Origin: Paracoccus yibinensis
GTDB lineage: Bacteria; Pseudomonadota; Alphaproteobacteria; Rhodobacterales; Rhodobacteraceae
DNA: 64,000 nt
Reading direction: 5' to 3'
NCBI RefSeq assembly: GCF_030846195.1
Contig: NZ_JAVCWH010000004.1
Location: 186,001 to 250,000, forward strand
The position numbers and the translations under genes were made by a program. Numbering within the stretch: the first letter of the stretch is position 1; the number at the start of each line of letters is the position of its first letter. Of this stretch, positions 8,495-18,322 are shown piece after piece. The notes under the pieces were generated by a model. The model had not been told where the DNA came from, searched no databases, and was given only the letters and a program-made list of their open reading frames with translations.

Positions 8495-9312
8495 TGGACC
8501 ATCCGACCTGGCACGGGATCGAGCTTGACGCGGAAACGGCGCTTGCCCTGCTGGAATGGCAGGCCGAGATGGGCGCGGACGAGCCCCTGCTGGACGCGCC
8601 CCTGGATCGCTTCGACCTGCCGGCCCCCCCCGCAGCACCGCAGATCCCGCTGGCCGCGCCCGTGGCGCCGGCGCTGTCGCTGACCCCGGACGATGAGGAT
8701 CTGCCCGCCCGCGTGGCCCAGGCCGAGGCCTTGGCGGCGCAGGCCGGGACGCTGGATGCCCTTGCCGCCGCGCAGGAAGCCTTTGACGGGATCGAACTGA
8801 AGAAGGGCGCGCGCAATTTCGTCTTTGCCGACGGCAACCCGGCGGCACGCGTGCTGATCCTGGGCGAGGCGCCGGGGGATGAGGAAGACCGGCAGGGCCG
8901 CCCCTTCGTGGGCCGGTCGGGGCAGTTGCTGGACCGGATGTTCGACGCCATCGGCCTGTCGCGCCAGGCGGTGGACGCGGAACGGGCGATCTATATCACC
9001 AATGTCCTGACCTGGCGGCCGCCCGGCAACCGCGACCCCCAGCCGGACGAGATCGCCGTCAGCATGCCCTTCGTGCGCCGCCACATCGAATTGGCCGCGC
9101 CCGACCTGATCGTGCTGATGGGCAACATCGCCTGCGAGGTGGGTCTGGGACGGCGCGGCATCCTGCGGCTTCGCGGAACCTGGGACCAGGCTTTCGGCCG
9201 TCCCGCCCTGCCGATGACGCATCCCGCCTATCTGCTGCGCAACCCCCCTGCCAAGCGGGAAGCCTGGGCGGATCTGCTGTCCCTGTCGGCGCGGCTTGAC
9301 GGGCGGGCCTAG
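8494..9312 (+). CDS. Uracil-DNA glycosylase, family 4-like
   Basis: The 272-residue protein belongs to the uracil-DNA glycosylase superfamily and should remove uracil from DNA. An Ala/Pro-rich N-terminal segment of about 90 residues precedes the catalytic domain. Motif 1 is [19 protein letters not shown], followed by [20 protein letters not shown] and the C-terminal [19 protein letters not shown]. Family 4 enzymes use four Cys to hold a 4Fe-4S cluster; only one Cys (NIACEVG) is present here, and the usual 'FDGC' is FDGI. It starts at GTG 8494, overlapping petR. Its stop overlaps that of the gene on the other strand by four bases. Confidence 0.85.
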   Translation: MDHPTWHGIELDAETALALLEWQAEMGADEPLLDAPLDRFDLPAPPAAPQIPLAAPVAPALSLTPDDEDLPARVAQAEALAAQAGTLDALAAAQEAFDGIELKKGARNFVFADGNPAARVLILGEAPGDEEDRQGRPFVGRSGQLLDRMFDAIGLSRQAVDAERAIYITNVLTWRPPGNRDPQPDEIAVSMPFVRRHIELAAPDLIVLMGNIACEVGLGRRGILRLRGTWDQAFGRPALPMTHPAYLLRNPPAKREAWADLLSLSARLDGRA

Positions 9313-10079
9313 CCTGCGCATCCCCGCATCTCGACCGCGCCGTCATCGTCGATCACGGTAAAGACCAGCCGGTCCCGGGACAGATCGAAAGGCGCGGCTT
9401 CGGGGGGCACGAAATCGGTGACCATCGTGGTCTTGTCCGGGGTGACCTGCATTTCGGTCCCCGAGGTCCAGACATCGCTGTCCGCCAGTTCGATCGCCGC
9501 CAGCGTGACCGGACCGGGCAGGGTGGCGGTCACGCGCATTCCGTCGTCGATCGCCTTCACCGTGCAATCGGGCTGGCCGGGGGCGGGGCCGGGAACGGCC
9601 TCCATCGCGGACAGGATGGCGGGATCGGGCGCAGCGGCAGGCGGTCCCGCCGTCAGCGTGACATGGGCTGGAACGCAGATGTCCTTGCACAAGCCGAAAT
9701 CGACGCTGACCGCCAGATCGACCGGCTGGCCGGGATCGGCAGGCCGGGCGGTAAAGGGCAGAACCAGCCGGTCGTGATACCCAAGCGCCACGCCATCGCC
9801 GGACGGGATTGCCTCGGGGGCGGGCCAGTGCAGGGTCAGGCCGGCAAGGTTGGCCGATCCCGACCAGTCGAAGGTGGGGGGAAGGCCGGTGTCGCCCGGA
9901 TTCCGCCAATAGGTCTTCCAGCCGGGGTGCAGCCGGAACTCGATGGCACCGATGCGGCTTCCGTCAGACAGGGTCCAGCCTGGCAGGATGCGGGCATCCG
10001 CCAGGCCGGGCGACGGGCTTTCCGCGGCCAGGGCCGTGGCCGACAGGAACAGGCAGGTGAAGGACAGATATCGGATCAT
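9309..10079 (-). CDS. Periplasmic DsbD N-terminal-domain protein
   Basis: The 256-residue protein has a signal peptide (about 1-19, [10 protein letters not shown]) and a DsbD-alpha-like immunoglobulin fold with [11 protein letters not shown] near residue 58 and the redox pair CKDIC near residue 135. It would receive electrons in the periplasm and pass them to thiol substrates, but the membrane and thioredoxin parts of DsbD are absent, so a separate CcdA-like partner must be elsewhere. An additional Cys lies near the C-terminus. Its TAG overlaps the glycosylase TAG in a shared CTAG. Confidence 0.82.
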   Translation of the reverse strand: MIRYLSFTCLFLSATALAAESPSPGLADARILPGWTLSDGSRIGAIEFRLHPGWKTYWRNPGDTGLPPTFDWSGSANLAGLTLHWPAPEAIPSGDGVALGYHDRLVLPFTARPADPGQPVDLAVSVDFGLCKDICVPAHVTLTAGPPAAAPDPAILSAMEAVPGPAPGQPDCTVKAIDDGMRVTATLPGPVTLAAIELADSDVWTSGTEMQVTPDKTTMVTDFVPPEAAPFDLSRDRLVFTVIDDDGAVEMRGCAG

Positions 10080-10181
10080 GGCCCAGCGATAACGGTTGGC
10101 GGAACAGGGATGAAGTCACAATCGCGCGCAGCCCTTGCAACGAAACGGCCCAGAACCGATCTTGAACAGGAAGGAGAACCG

Positions 10182-10793
10182 ATGAGCAGTCCCGACATTC
10201 ATGGCAGCCGACCCATCGGCGTCCCCAGCCGGACCAACCTGACCGGCAAGATCCTGATCGCCATGCCCGGCATGGCCGATCCTCGGTTCGAACGGTCGGT
10301 CGTGCTGATCTGCGCCCATACCGACGAAGGTGCGATGGGTCTGGTCCTGAACCGGCCCATGCCGGAAATCGACTTCGGCGACCTGCTGGAACAGCTTGGA
10401 ATCGCCACCGACGCCTCGGCCAGGCGGATCGAGGTGCGGTTCGGCGGCCCCGTCGAACCGGGGCGGGGTTTCGTGCTGCACAACGTCCCCGAATATGGCG
10501 ACGACCCGGAAGGGCGGCTGCGCATCGGCCAGACATTGGCCATGACCACGACGCGCGACATTCTGGAGGAACTGGCCCATGGGCACGGTCCTGCTTCCGC
10601 CGTGCTGGCGCTTGGCTATGCCGGTTGGGGTCCGGGGCAATTGGAACAGGAAATGTTGCAGAACGGCTGGCTGACGGGCGAGGGTGCCGATGAGCTGGTC
10701 TTCGGCACTGCCCATTCCGACAAGTGGCAGGCTGCCCTGCGCGCCCAGGGCATCGACCCGTCGCTGCTCTCCGCTGCGGCGGGTCGCGCCTGA
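10182..10793 (+). CDS. YqgE/AlgH family protein
   Basis: This 203-residue member of UPF0301 shows the family hallmarks: NLTGKILIAMPGMADPRFE near the N-terminus, VVLICAHTDEGAMGLVLNRP, a central FGGPVEPGRGFVLH, and GYAGWGPGQLEQE. The biochemical function is not established; AlgH-type members have been linked to transcriptional control. ATG 10182 follows AAGGAG by seven bases. A terminator hairpin begins two bases after the stop and overlaps the end of msrA on the other strand. Confidence 0.9.
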   Translation: MSSPDIHGSRPIGVPSRTNLTGKILIAMPGMADPRFERSVVLICAHTDEGAMGLVLNRPMPEIDFGDLLEQLGIATDASARRIEVRFGGPVEPGRGFVLHNVPEYGDDPEGRLRIGQTLAMTTTRDILEELAHGHGPASAVLALGYAGWGPGQLEQEMLQNGWLTGEGADELVFGTAHSDKWQAALRAQGIDPSLLSAAAGRA

Positions 10794-10794
10794 C

Positions 10795-10820
10795 GCGCCG
10801 CCTTATTCGGCGGCGCTTTT
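10795..10820 (+). terminator. Intrinsic terminator of yqgE, overlapping the msrA 3' end
   Basis: GCGCCGCC (10795-10802) pairs perfectly with GGCGGCGC (10809-10816) around a six-base loop and is followed by TTTT on the plus strand. The loop holds the msrA stop codon, and the right arm encodes the last msrA codons on the minus strand. Confidence 0.8.
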
Positions 10821-11309
10821 GCGGGGCAGCACCCAGTTCGGGCGCGGGAAATGGCAGGTATAGCCATTGGGGAACCGTTCCAGGTAGTCCTGGTGCTCGG
10901 GTTCCGCCTCCCAGAAATCGCCCACAGGCTCCACCTCGGTCACGACCCGCCCCGGCCACAGGCCGGACGCGTTGACATCGGCGATGGTGTCTTCGGCCAT
11001 CTGCTTCTGGTCATCGTCCGCGTAATAGATGGCCGAACGATAGCTGGGGCCGATGTCGTTGCCCTGCCGGTTCGGCGTGGTGGGATCGTGGATCTGGAAA
11101 AACACTTCCAGCAGCTTGCGATAGCTGATGATGCTGGGGTCGAAGATCACCTCGATCCCCTCGGCATGGGTGCCGTGGTTGCGATAGGTGGCGTTCGGAA
11201 CGTCGCCCCCGGTATAGCCCACGCGCGTCGTGATGACGCCCGGCAGGCGGCGGATCAGATCCTGCATTCCCCAGAAGCAGCCTCCGGCAAGAACGGCGCG
11301 TTCGGTCAT
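10803..11309 (-). CDS. msrA: Peptide methionine sulfoxide reductase A
   Basis: This 168-residue enzyme reduces the S-epimer of methionine sulfoxide. The catalytic GCFWGMQD occurs at residues 10-17, followed by [22 protein letters not shown] and the [14 protein letters not shown] motif. No resolving Cys pair is seen near the C-terminus, so recycling may depend on an external thiol. The ATG overlaps the msrB stop as ATGA, giving a coupled msrB-msrA operon. The last codons lie inside the yqgE terminator. Confidence 0.94.
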   Translation of the reverse strand: MTERAVLAGGCFWGMQDLIRRLPGVITTRVGYTGGDVPNATYRNHGTHAEGIEVIFDPSIISYRKLLEVFFQIHDPTTPNRQGNDIGPSYRSAIYYADDDQKQMAEDTIADVNASGLWPGRVVTEVEPVGDFWEAEPEHQDYLERFPNGYTCHFPRPNWVLPRKSAAE

Positions 11310-11752
11310 CGTGCCGCCTCCTCGACCTGGGACAGATAGGCGCCATAACCCTCGGCCTCCATCCGGTCCCTGGGCACGAAGCGCAGCGCGGCGGAGTTGA
11401 TGCAATAGCGCAGGCCGCCTGCCTCGCGCGGGCCATCGGGGAAGACGTGGCCCAAGTGGCTGTCGCCGTGCTTCGACCGGACCTCGACCCGGATCATTCC
11501 ATGGGACGTGTCACGCAATTCTGTGATGTTGTCGTCGATGGGCTTGGTGAAGGCGGGCCAGCCGCAGCCGGAATTGTATTTCGTGGAACTCGCGAACAGC
11601 GGCTCGCCCGACACCACGTCCACATAGATCCCCGGTTCGAAATGGTGGTCGTATTCGCCGGTAAAGGGGCGTTCGGTGCCGCTTTCCTGGGTGACGCGAT
11701 ACTGCTCGGGCGTCAGCCGGGCCACGGCTTCCGGCGTTTTCTGATAGGCCAT
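11306..11752 (-). CDS. msrB: Peptide methionine sulfoxide reductase B
   Basis: This 148-residue enzyme reduces the R-epimer of methionine sulfoxide and complements MsrA. The catalytic Cys is in [12 protein letters not shown] and a second Cys in NSGCGWPAF. The zinc-binding CxxC pairs of many MsrB proteins are missing: the place usually holding 'CDAHLGHVF' reads GDSHLGHVF. Such zinc-free forms are known and thought active. It is the first gene of the msrBA pair, divergent from nothing nearby and 61 bases after the monooxygenase end. Confidence 0.93.
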   Translation of the reverse strand: MAYQKTPEAVARLTPEQYRVTQESGTERPFTGEYDHHFEPGIYVDVVSGEPLFASSTKYNSGCGWPAFTKPIDDNITELRDTSHGMIRVEVRSKHGDSHLGHVFPDGPREAGGLRYCINSAALRFVPRDRMEAEGYGAYLSQVEEAAR

Positions 11753-11813
11753 GCTTATCCTCCGCTGGTCCTGTTTGGCCCCAATATGGGAAGGCCAGGC
11801 GGAATCGCAAAGG

Positions 11814-12779
11814 TCAGCCGCAGATTGCAGCCCTTGCCGCCGCATATTCGGCGGCCAGCCGGTCGATGCGCGTGACGGCCGGCACGATGTCGCGCACCGC
11901 GCCGATTCCCTGGCCGGATCCCCAGATCTGGCTCCATGCCTTTGCCTTGGACGAGCCGCTGCCGAAGTTCATGGCCGAGGCATCGGCGGTTTCCAGATTG
12001 TCGGGATCCATTCCCGCCGCCCGGATCGAGGGGGCAAGGTAATTTCCCGACACCCCCGTGAACAGCGACGAGGTGACGATGTCCATGGCCCCGCTTTCGG
12101 TGATCATCCGCTTGTAGTCGCCGGGCGCATTGGCTTCCTCGGTCGCGATGAAAGGGCTGCCGATATAGGCCAGATCGGCCCCCATGGCCTGCGCCGCCAG
12201 CACTGCGCGCCCCGTGGCGATGGCGCCCGACAGCAGCAGCGGGCCGTCGAACCAGTCGCGGATTTCCTGGACCAGGGCAAAGGGCGACTGCGGCCCGGCG
12301 TGCCCGCCCGCGCCCGCCGCCACCGCGATCAGCCCGTCCGCGCCCTTCTCGATGGCCTTTTTCGCGAAGACGTTGTTGATCACGTCATGCAGGGCGATGC
12401 CGCCGCAGTCATGGGCGGCCTGGTTCACCTCGGCCCGTGCCCCCAGGGAGGTGATCCAGATCGGCACGCGGTGGCGGTGGCAGATCTCGATGTCGCGTTC
12501 CAGCCGGGCATTGCTGCGATGCACGATCTGGTTCACCGCAAAGGGCGCGGCGGGATGGTCGGGATTGGCCTGGTTGTGGCGGTCCAGTTCCGTGGCGATG
12601 CGGGTCAACCAGGCATCCAGCAGGGGCGGCTCGCCATCCTTTTCGCGGGCGTTCAGCGCCGGAAAGCTTCCGACGATGCCCGCCTTGCATTGCGCGATCA
12701 CCAGGTCCGGCCCCGAAACGATGAACATGGGCGAGGCGACGACGGGAATGCGCAGGTTGGACAGGATGGGCGGCAGCAT
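11814..12779 (-). CDS. Nitronate monooxygenase family flavoprotein
   Basis: This 321-residue FMN-dependent TIM barrel resembles 2-nitropropane dioxygenase. Visible are the start [45 protein letters not shown] at the flavin phosphate site, [13 protein letters not shown] and the [15 protein letters not shown] strand-helix. Members oxidise nitronates or act as enoyl reductases, so the true substrate is open. It reads in the same direction as msrBA and is divergent from otsB; the start at 12779 has the usual short N-terminus. Confidence 0.85.
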   Translation of the reverse strand: MLPPILSNLRIPVVASPMFIVSGPDLVIAQCKAGIVGSFPALNAREKDGEPPLLDAWLTRIATELDRHNQANPDHPAAPFAVNQIVHRSNARLERDIEICHRHRVPIWITSLGARAEVNQAAHDCGGIALHDVINNVFAKKAIEKGADGLIAVAAGAGGHAGPQSPFALVQEIRDWFDGPLLLSGAIATGRAVLAAQAMGADLAYIGSPFIATEEANAPGDYKRMITESGAMDIVTSSLFTGVSGNYLAPSIRAAGMDPDNLETADASAMNFGSGSSKAKAWSQIWGSGQGIGAVRDIVPAVTRIDRLAAEYAAARAAICG

Positions 12780-12923
12780 GGGATCCTCCGGGTTTGCGCG
12801 ACGATGGCCTGCGTGTCGGGATCGGGCAAGCCTGACGCGGCGGAAAAACCGGGGACGCCAGTGAACCAGAACCACGTCCGGGGGTTGGGTCATGACATTC
12901 GTTGCAAAGGAGAATGCGCGCCG

Positions 12924-13670
12924 ATGCAGCCGCTGGCCCTGTCACTTCCCGTCCTGACCCCAGACACCGCCCTGTTCCTGGACTTCGACGGTTGTCTCGT
13001 GGACATCGCCCCCCGCCCGGACGCGGTGGTGATTCCCCTGGGCCTGCCAGAACGGCTGGCGCGCCTGCATGATGTGCTGGACGGGGCGGTGGCGCTGATC
13101 TCGGGGCGGGACGTGGCCGATCTGCGCCGTCACCTGCCTGGCTTCCCCGGCGCCATCGCGGGCAGCCACGGGGCGGAACTGTCGCTGGCGGGGCATGTGA
13201 TCGAAACCACGCATCAGGCCGATCTGGATCCCGCCGCGCTGCACCGCGCGGCGGCCGATGCGGTGGCGGATCATCCCGCGATCCTGGTCGAACGCAAGCC
13301 GCATGGGGTCGCGCTGCATTACCGCGCTGATCCGTCCCTGCGCCCGGTGGTCGAAGAGGTTATGGCCCGGCTGGCCGATGCGCACCCGGACATGGTCTTG
13401 CAACCAGCCAAGATGGCGATGGAACTGCGTCCCGCGGGCACCGGCAAGGACGGCGCCTTGGACAGGCTGTTGGCGACGGCCCCCTTTGCGGGCCGGGTTC
13501 CCGTCTATGCGGGCGACGACCTGACGGACGAGGTGGCGATGGCCCGCGCCCAGGCCCTGGGCGGGCATGGCATCAAGATCGGCGCCGGTGAAACCGTCGC
13601 CCGCCATCGCCTGCCCGATCCCGCCGCCCTTGCCCGCTGGCTGGACGACGCGCTGGAGGAGTTGCGCTGA
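12924..13670 (+). CDS. otsB: Trehalose-6-phosphate phosphatase
   Basis: This 248-residue HAD-superfamily phosphatase performs the second step of trehalose synthesis. Motif I is LFLDFDGCLVDIAPRPD with the nucleophilic first Asp; ALISGRDV, GSHGAEL and the GDDLTDEVAM motif III complete the site. An AAGGAG lies 11 bases before ATG 12924. Its TGA shares one base with the otsA ATG. Trehalose accumulates as an osmolyte, so the operon is expected to answer to salt or desiccation, although no specific operator is visible. Confidence 0.93.
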   Translation: MQPLALSLPVLTPDTALFLDFDGCLVDIAPRPDAVVIPLGLPERLARLHDVLDGAVALISGRDVADLRRHLPGFPGAIAGSHGAELSLAGHVIETTHQADLDPAALHRAAADAVADHPAILVERKPHGVALHYRADPSLRPVVEEVMARLADAHPDMVLQPAKMAMELRPAGTGKDGALDRLLATAPFAGRVPVYAGDDLTDEVAMARAQALGGHGIKIGAGETVARHRLPDPAALARWLDDALEELR

Positions 13671-15025
13671 TGTCGCGTCTGGTCGCCGTTTCGAACCGTA
13701 TTCCGCTGGGGGACAGCCCGTCCGGCGGGCTTGTCGTGGCCCTGGAGGACGCCTTGCGCAGTTCAGGCGGGCTGTGGGTCGGTTTCTCGGGCGAGACGGT
13801 GGAGGAACCTTCCGAAGACCTGGCCTTTCATGAAGGGGCGGCCTTTCAGCGCGCTTCGTTCGACCTGACGGTGCAGGATCACGACGACTATTATCTGGGC
13901 TATTCCAATTCCGTCCTGTGGCCGGTCTGTCATGGCCGGGCTGACCTGATGCGGATCCTGCCGGAATACCTGGAAGGCTATCGCCGGGTGAACGAACGCA
14001 TCGCCCGGCTGCTGGTGCCGCATCTGCGCCCGGACGATCGCATCTGGGTTCAGGATTATCAGTTGTTCCCGCTGGCCCAGGAACTGCGCAGGCTGGGGGT
14101 GCAGGGACCGATCGGGCATTTCCTGCACATTCCCTTTCCCGGCCCCACCGACTGCGCCACCTTGCCCAACCCGGCCGAACTGTTCGAATGGTTGTCCCAC
14201 TACGATCTGGTGGGCTTTCAGGCGCAGCGTGACCTGGATCATTTTGCCGCAAGCGCCCGCAGCCTCGCGGATGCCGAACAGGTGTCGGACACGGATTTCC
14301 GCATCGCGGGCCGTCCCCTTCGCGCGGGTGTCTTTCCCATCGGCATAGATGCGGCGGCCTTCGTGGCCGAGGCAGGCGGGGCACGAGAGGAAGACCGGAT
14401 GCGCAGCCTGACCGGGGCCCTGTCCATGATCGGCGTGGACCGGCTGGATTATTCCAAGGGCATCCCGCAGCGGTTCCGGGCCTTTCAGTATCTGCTGGAA
14501 AACAACCCCTCGCTGACGGAAAAGGTGATGCTGCTGCAGATCGCGCCGCCGACACGTGAATCGGTGGATGCCTATCAGCAGATCCGCGAGGAAACGGAAC
14601 ATCTGGCGGGCCGCATCAACGGCCAGTTCGCCACCGTCAACTGGACGCCGATCCGCTTCATCCACCGCCCGATCCCGCGAAACGAACTGGCGGGCCTTTA
14701 CCGCCAGGCGCGGGTGGGCCTGGTCACGCCCCTGGCCGACGGGATGAACCTGGTCGCCAAGGAATATGTCGCGGCCCAGGATCCCGCCGATCCCGGCGTC
14801 CTGATCCTGTCGCGCTTTGCTGGCGCGGCCGAGGCGATGACGGATGCCCTGATCATCAACCCCCACGATCCCGACGAACTGGCCCAGGCGATGCAGCAGG
14901 CGCTGGACATGCCGCTGGACGAACGCCGTGCCCGCCATTCGGCCCTGCTGCAAGGGGTGATGGAACAGGATGTCGGCTGGTGGTCGGCGGCCTATCTGGA
15001 CGCCCTTTCACAGGTCCGCGGCTGA
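13670..15025 (+). CDS. otsA: Trehalose-6-phosphate synthase
   Basis: This 451-residue GT20 glycosyltransferase joins UDP-glucose and glucose 6-phosphate. Clear family segments are VAVSNRIPLGDSPSGGL at the N-terminus, VWVQDYQLFPLA, GHFLHIPFPGP, the VDRLDYSKGIPQRF acceptor/nucleotide region and PLADGMNLVAKEYVA. It is somewhat shorter than E. coli OtsA (474). Translation is coupled to otsB by a one-base overlap. A 51-base gap separates it from the DUF2062 gene ending on the opposite strand. Confidence 0.95.
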   Translation: MSRLVAVSNRIPLGDSPSGGLVVALEDALRSSGGLWVGFSGETVEEPSEDLAFHEGAAFQRASFDLTVQDHDDYYLGYSNSVLWPVCHGRADLMRILPEYLEGYRRVNERIARLLVPHLRPDDRIWVQDYQLFPLAQELRRLGVQGPIGHFLHIPFPGPTDCATLPNPAELFEWLSHYDLVGFQAQRDLDHFAASARSLADAEQVSDTDFRIAGRPLRAGVFPIGIDAAAFVAEAGGAREEDRMRSLTGALSMIGVDRLDYSKGIPQRFRAFQYLLENNPSLTEKVMLLQIAPPTRESVDAYQQIREETEHLAGRINGQFATVNWTPIRFIHRPIPRNELAGLYRQARVGLVTPLADGMNLVAKEYVAAQDPADPGVLILSRFAGAAEAMTDALIINPHDPDELAQAMQQALDMPLDERRARHSALLQGVMEQDVGWWSAAYLDALSQVRG

Positions 15026-15076
15026 TTTCCCGCCTTGCCCCGAATGTCATGGGGCCCCGTCTGTCACAGGGCGCGA

Positions 15077-15715
15077 TCAGCCGATGCCGCGATCCTGATC
15101 CCTTGCCTTGCGCACCTTGGCGATGCGCGCGGCCATCGCCTGCGCCTTGCGCCGGTGATAGCGGCGCACGATGGGGATCGTCAGGTAATAGGTCGCGACG
15201 GCGGCGATTCCGCCCAGGACCGCGCCGCCCGCCGCATAGGGCAGAAAGATCTCTTGCCAGAACTCGGAAAGCCCGCTCCAACTGGTCGGGCCGGGACCCA
15301 GGACGGACATGACGTTGTGCCAGGTTTCCGCCGTGGCATGGGCGAATTCGCGAAAGATCACCTGCGGCGACATGTCGCCCGGAAGGCCCAGCAGCGTCCG
15401 CCCCAGCCCCACCGCGCCAAGCGCGATAAAGGGCGTGGTCAGCGGATTTCCCGCGAATGTGCCCACGAAGGCCGCCAGAACGTTGCCGCGGATCGCCAGC
15501 GACAGAAGCGCGGCGACAATGAAATGAAACCCATGCAGCGGCGTGAAGGACAGGAATACCCCCGCCGCCATGCCGCGCGCGATGCGATGCGGCTGATCCG
15601 GCAGACGCCGCAACCGGTACCAGAGATAGGTGGTGGACCGGCGAAACCCGCCCGGCGGATAGACGAATTCGCTGGCCAGTTGCCCGTATGTGCGCGGCTT
15701 GCTGCGCTTGAACAC
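15077..15715 (-). CDS. DUF2062 membrane protein
   Basis: The 212-residue protein has a basic N-terminus and the DUF2062 domain with HRIARGMAAGVFLSFTP, TFAGNPLTTPFI and a C-terminal hydrophobic helix, giving about three membrane segments and a basic cytoplasmic tail. The function is unknown. It is the last gene of folK-rpoZ-rsh-DUF2062. In related genomes, as I recall, this cluster continues into pdxJ and acpS; here it ends against otsA. Confidence 0.85.
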   Translation of the reverse strand: MFKRSKPRTYGQLASEFVYPPGGFRRSTTYLWYRLRRLPDQPHRIARGMAAGVFLSFTPLHGFHFIVAALLSLAIRGNVLAAFVGTFAGNPLTTPFIALGAVGLGRTLLGLPGDMSPQVIFREFAHATAETWHNVMSVLGPGPTSWSGLSEFWQEIFLPYAAGGAVLGGIAAVATYYLTIPIVRRYHRRKAQAMAARIAKVRKARDQDRGIG

Positions 15716-15750
15716 GGTTTCCGTTCCCTTATTCCCTGGGCAATATCCGT

Positions 15751-17865
15751 TCAGGGCTTCTTCGCGATATCGCGGATGCGCGCAACCTGCGCGACATCGC
15801 TTTCGGCTTCAAGCGCGGTCAGCAGGTTATGCAGATGTTCCTGGTCCCGCAATTCCACCTCGACCTCGATGCGATAGAAGTCGGGCTTGCGGTCCTTGAA
15901 TTCAAGGTTCGAGATGTTGGCCCCCTGCGCGCCGATCAGGCTGCAGATGCGGCCCAGAACGCCTGCATCGTGGCGGATCGTCAGAGACAGGATCGTGGAA
16001 TAGACCGCCGGGTGCCTGCCCGCACGCCATTGCACATCGACCCAGCGGTCGGGGCTGTCCTCGTATTCGGCCAGCACCGGGCAGTCGATGGCATGGATCA
16101 CCACCCCCTTGCCGCGATAGGTGATGCCGACGATGCGTTCGCCCGGCAGCGGACGGCAGCAGGGCGCGCGCTTGAAGTCGGCATCGGCCTCGACCCCCGC
16201 GAAGGGGCGGGTGCCGTCGATCTCGTCCTGGTGGGCGGCGAGGTCGGGATACAGGACCTGCAGCACCTCCTTGGCCGAATTCTCGGCGCTGCCGATCCGG
16301 GCCAGCAATTCGTCGCCGTCGGCCAGACCCATCTGCTTGGCGGCGGTGCGCAGGGCCTTGTCCGTAACCTTGCGGCCGACATGTTCGAAGCTGACGCGGA
16401 CCAGTTCGCGGCCCAGCCGGATGAAGCGGTCGCGGTCTTCCTCGCGCAGGGACCGGCGGATCGCGGACTTGGCGCGTCCGGTGGCGACGATGTCCAGCCA
16501 GGTCGATTGCGGGCGCTGGCCCGATGCGGCGATGATGTCCACCGCCTGGCCGTTCTTCAGCCGCGTCCACAAGGGCACGCGGATCCCGTCCACCTTGGCG
16601 CCGACGCAGGAGTTGCCCAGCCGGGTGTGGATCGCATAGGCGAAGTCGATGGGCGTGGCCCCCTTGGGCAACTGAATCACGTCGCCCTTGGGCGTGAAGC
16701 AGAAGACCTGGTCCTGATACATCTCCAGCTTGACGGCTTCCAGGAACTCGTTGTGGTCCTCGCCCTCCAGCCGGTCGGTCAGGGCGTCGATCCATTCGGC
16801 GGGATCGACCGCAAAGGGGTTCTTGGTGCGAACGCCGTCGCGATAGGCCCAGTGGGCTGCCACCCCCGCCTCGGCCACCTCGTGCATCTGGCGGGTGCGG
16901 ATCTGCACCTCGACCCGCTTGCCGTCGCGGCCCGACACGGTGGTGTGGATCGACCGATAGCCGTTCGACTTGGGCTGGCTGATATAGTCCTTGAACCGCC
17001 CCGGCACCGCGCGCCAGCGTTGGTGGATCACGCCAAGCGCGCGATAGCAGTCCATCTCGGACCGGGTGATAATGCGGAAGCCATAAATGTCGGACAGCCG
17101 CGAAAAAGCCAGCTGCTTTTCCTGCATCTTGCGCCAGACGGAAAAGGGCTTCTTGGCGCGGCCGAACACGTCGGCCTCGATCCCCTCGCGTTCCAGTTCC
17201 GCGCGGATGTCGGCGGTGATCTGGCCGATGATGTCGCCGCTGTCCTTTTGCAGGCTGACAAAGCGGCGGATGATGGAGTTGCGCGCCTCGGGGTTGATGA
17301 CCTTGAAGGCAAGGTCTTCCAGTTCCTCGCGCATCCACTGCATCCCCATGCGCCCGGCCAGGGGCGCGAAGATGTCCATCGTCTCGCGCGCCTTCTTGAC
17401 CTGCTTTTCGGGACGCATGGACCGGATGGTGCGCATGTTGTGCAGCCGGTCGGCCAGCTTGACCAGGATCACGCGCAGGTCGCGCGACATGGCCATAAAC
17501 AGCTTGCGGAAATTCTCGGCCTGCTTGGACTGCGCGGAGGACAGCTCCAGGTTGGTCAGCTTGGTGACGCCATCGACCAGATCGGCGATCTCGGCCCCGA
17601 AGGCGGCGGCAAGGTCGTCCTTGGTGGACCGGGTATCCTCGACCGTGTCGTGCAGAAGGGCGGTGACGATAGTCGCATCGTCCAGCCGCATTTCCGTCAG
17701 GATGGCGGCGACGGCGATGGGATGGGTGAAATAGGGTTCGCCAGAATGGCGGAACTGCCCCTCGTGCATCCGCATCCCGTATTCATAGGCGTCGCGGATC
17801 AGGCGGGCATTGCTGCGAGGGTTATAGTTGCGGACAAGCGCGATAAGGTCTTCGACGTCGATCAT
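15751..17865 (-). CDS. rsh: Bifunctional (p)ppGpp synthetase/hydrolase (RSH)
   Basis: This 704-residue protein makes and degrades the stringent-response alarmone. The N-terminal hydrolase has the HD pair in TALLHDTVEDT (residues 72-73). The synthetase region contains FRIITRSEMDCYRALG and PKSNGYRSIHTTV. Then come the TGS domain (VFCFTPKGDVIQLPKGATPIDFAYAIHT), a zinc-finger-like helical region and a C-terminal ACT domain. Alphaproteobacteria usually have this single RSH. It follows rpoZ by 31 bases in the same operon, as in many proteobacteria. Confidence 0.95.
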   Translation of the reverse strand: MIDVEDLIALVRNYNPRSNARLIRDAYEYGMRMHEGQFRHSGEPYFTHPIAVAAILTEMRLDDATIVTALLHDTVEDTRSTKDDLAAAFGAEIADLVDGVTKLTNLELSSAQSKQAENFRKLFMAMSRDLRVILVKLADRLHNMRTIRSMRPEKQVKKARETMDIFAPLAGRMGMQWMREELEDLAFKVINPEARNSIIRRFVSLQKDSGDIIGQITADIRAELEREGIEADVFGRAKKPFSVWRKMQEKQLAFSRLSDIYGFRIITRSEMDCYRALGVIHQRWRAVPGRFKDYISQPKSNGYRSIHTTVSGRDGKRVEVQIRTRQMHEVAEAGVAAHWAYRDGVRTKNPFAVDPAEWIDALTDRLEGEDHNEFLEAVKLEMYQDQVFCFTPKGDVIQLPKGATPIDFAYAIHTRLGNSCVGAKVDGIRVPLWTRLKNGQAVDIIAASGQRPQSTWLDIVATGRAKSAIRRSLREEDRDRFIRLGRELVRVSFEHVGRKVTDKALRTAAKQMGLADGDELLARIGSAENSAKEVLQVLYPDLAAHQDEIDGTRPFAGVEADADFKRAPCCRPLPGERIVGITYRGKGVVIHAIDCPVLAEYEDSPDRWVDVQWRAGRHPAVYSTILSLTIRHDAGVLGRICSLIGAQGANISNLEFKDRKPDFYRIEVEVELRDQEHLHNLLTALEAESDVAQVARIRDIAKKP

Positions 17866-17896
17866 GTCTTGTGCCGAAGACCCTGTTTCGTGGCCG

Positions 17897-18250
17897 TTAA
17901 CGCTGGTTCGCTTCCAGCATCATGCGCAGCATCCGTTCCTCGGATTCCTCGTCGGCGGGCTTGGGACGATCCACCTCGGCCCCCAGCAGCAGGGCCATCG
18001 CGTCCTCCTCCGGCTCATCCACCTCGATCTGGGTCTGGGTGGATTCGATCATGCGTTCGCGCAGGTCGTCGACAGGCTGCGTTTCCTCGGCGATCTCACG
18101 CAGGGCGACGACCGGGTTCTTGTCGTTGTCGCGGTCCACCGTGGCCGGGCTGCCGGCGGCGATTTCGCGCGCGCGATGCGAGGCAAGCATCACCAGATCA
18201 AAGCGGTTCGGGACTTTGTCAACGCAGTCTTCAACCGTTACGCGGGCCAT
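17897..18250 (-). CDS. rpoZ: RNA polymerase omega subunit
   Basis: The 117-residue omega subunit assists RNA polymerase assembly and forms part of the ppGpp site. It begins [22 protein letters not shown] with the conserved ARVTVEDC and NRFDLV core; the C-terminal half is an acidic tail typical of alphaproteobacteria. It sits between folK and rsh, so polymerase and alarmone genes are linked. Confidence 0.95.
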   Translation of the reverse strand: MARVTVEDCVDKVPNRFDLVMLASHRAREIAAGSPATVDRDNDKNPVVALREIAEETQPVDDLRERMIESTQTQIEVDEPEEDAMALLLGAEVDRPKPADEESEERMLRMMLEANQR

Positions 18251-18322
18251 GTCTCACCTGTGCAGTTGCGAATCAGATATCCTGGGCGGAAACCGAGGTT
18301 CTGAACGTCGTGGCTGGAAATG

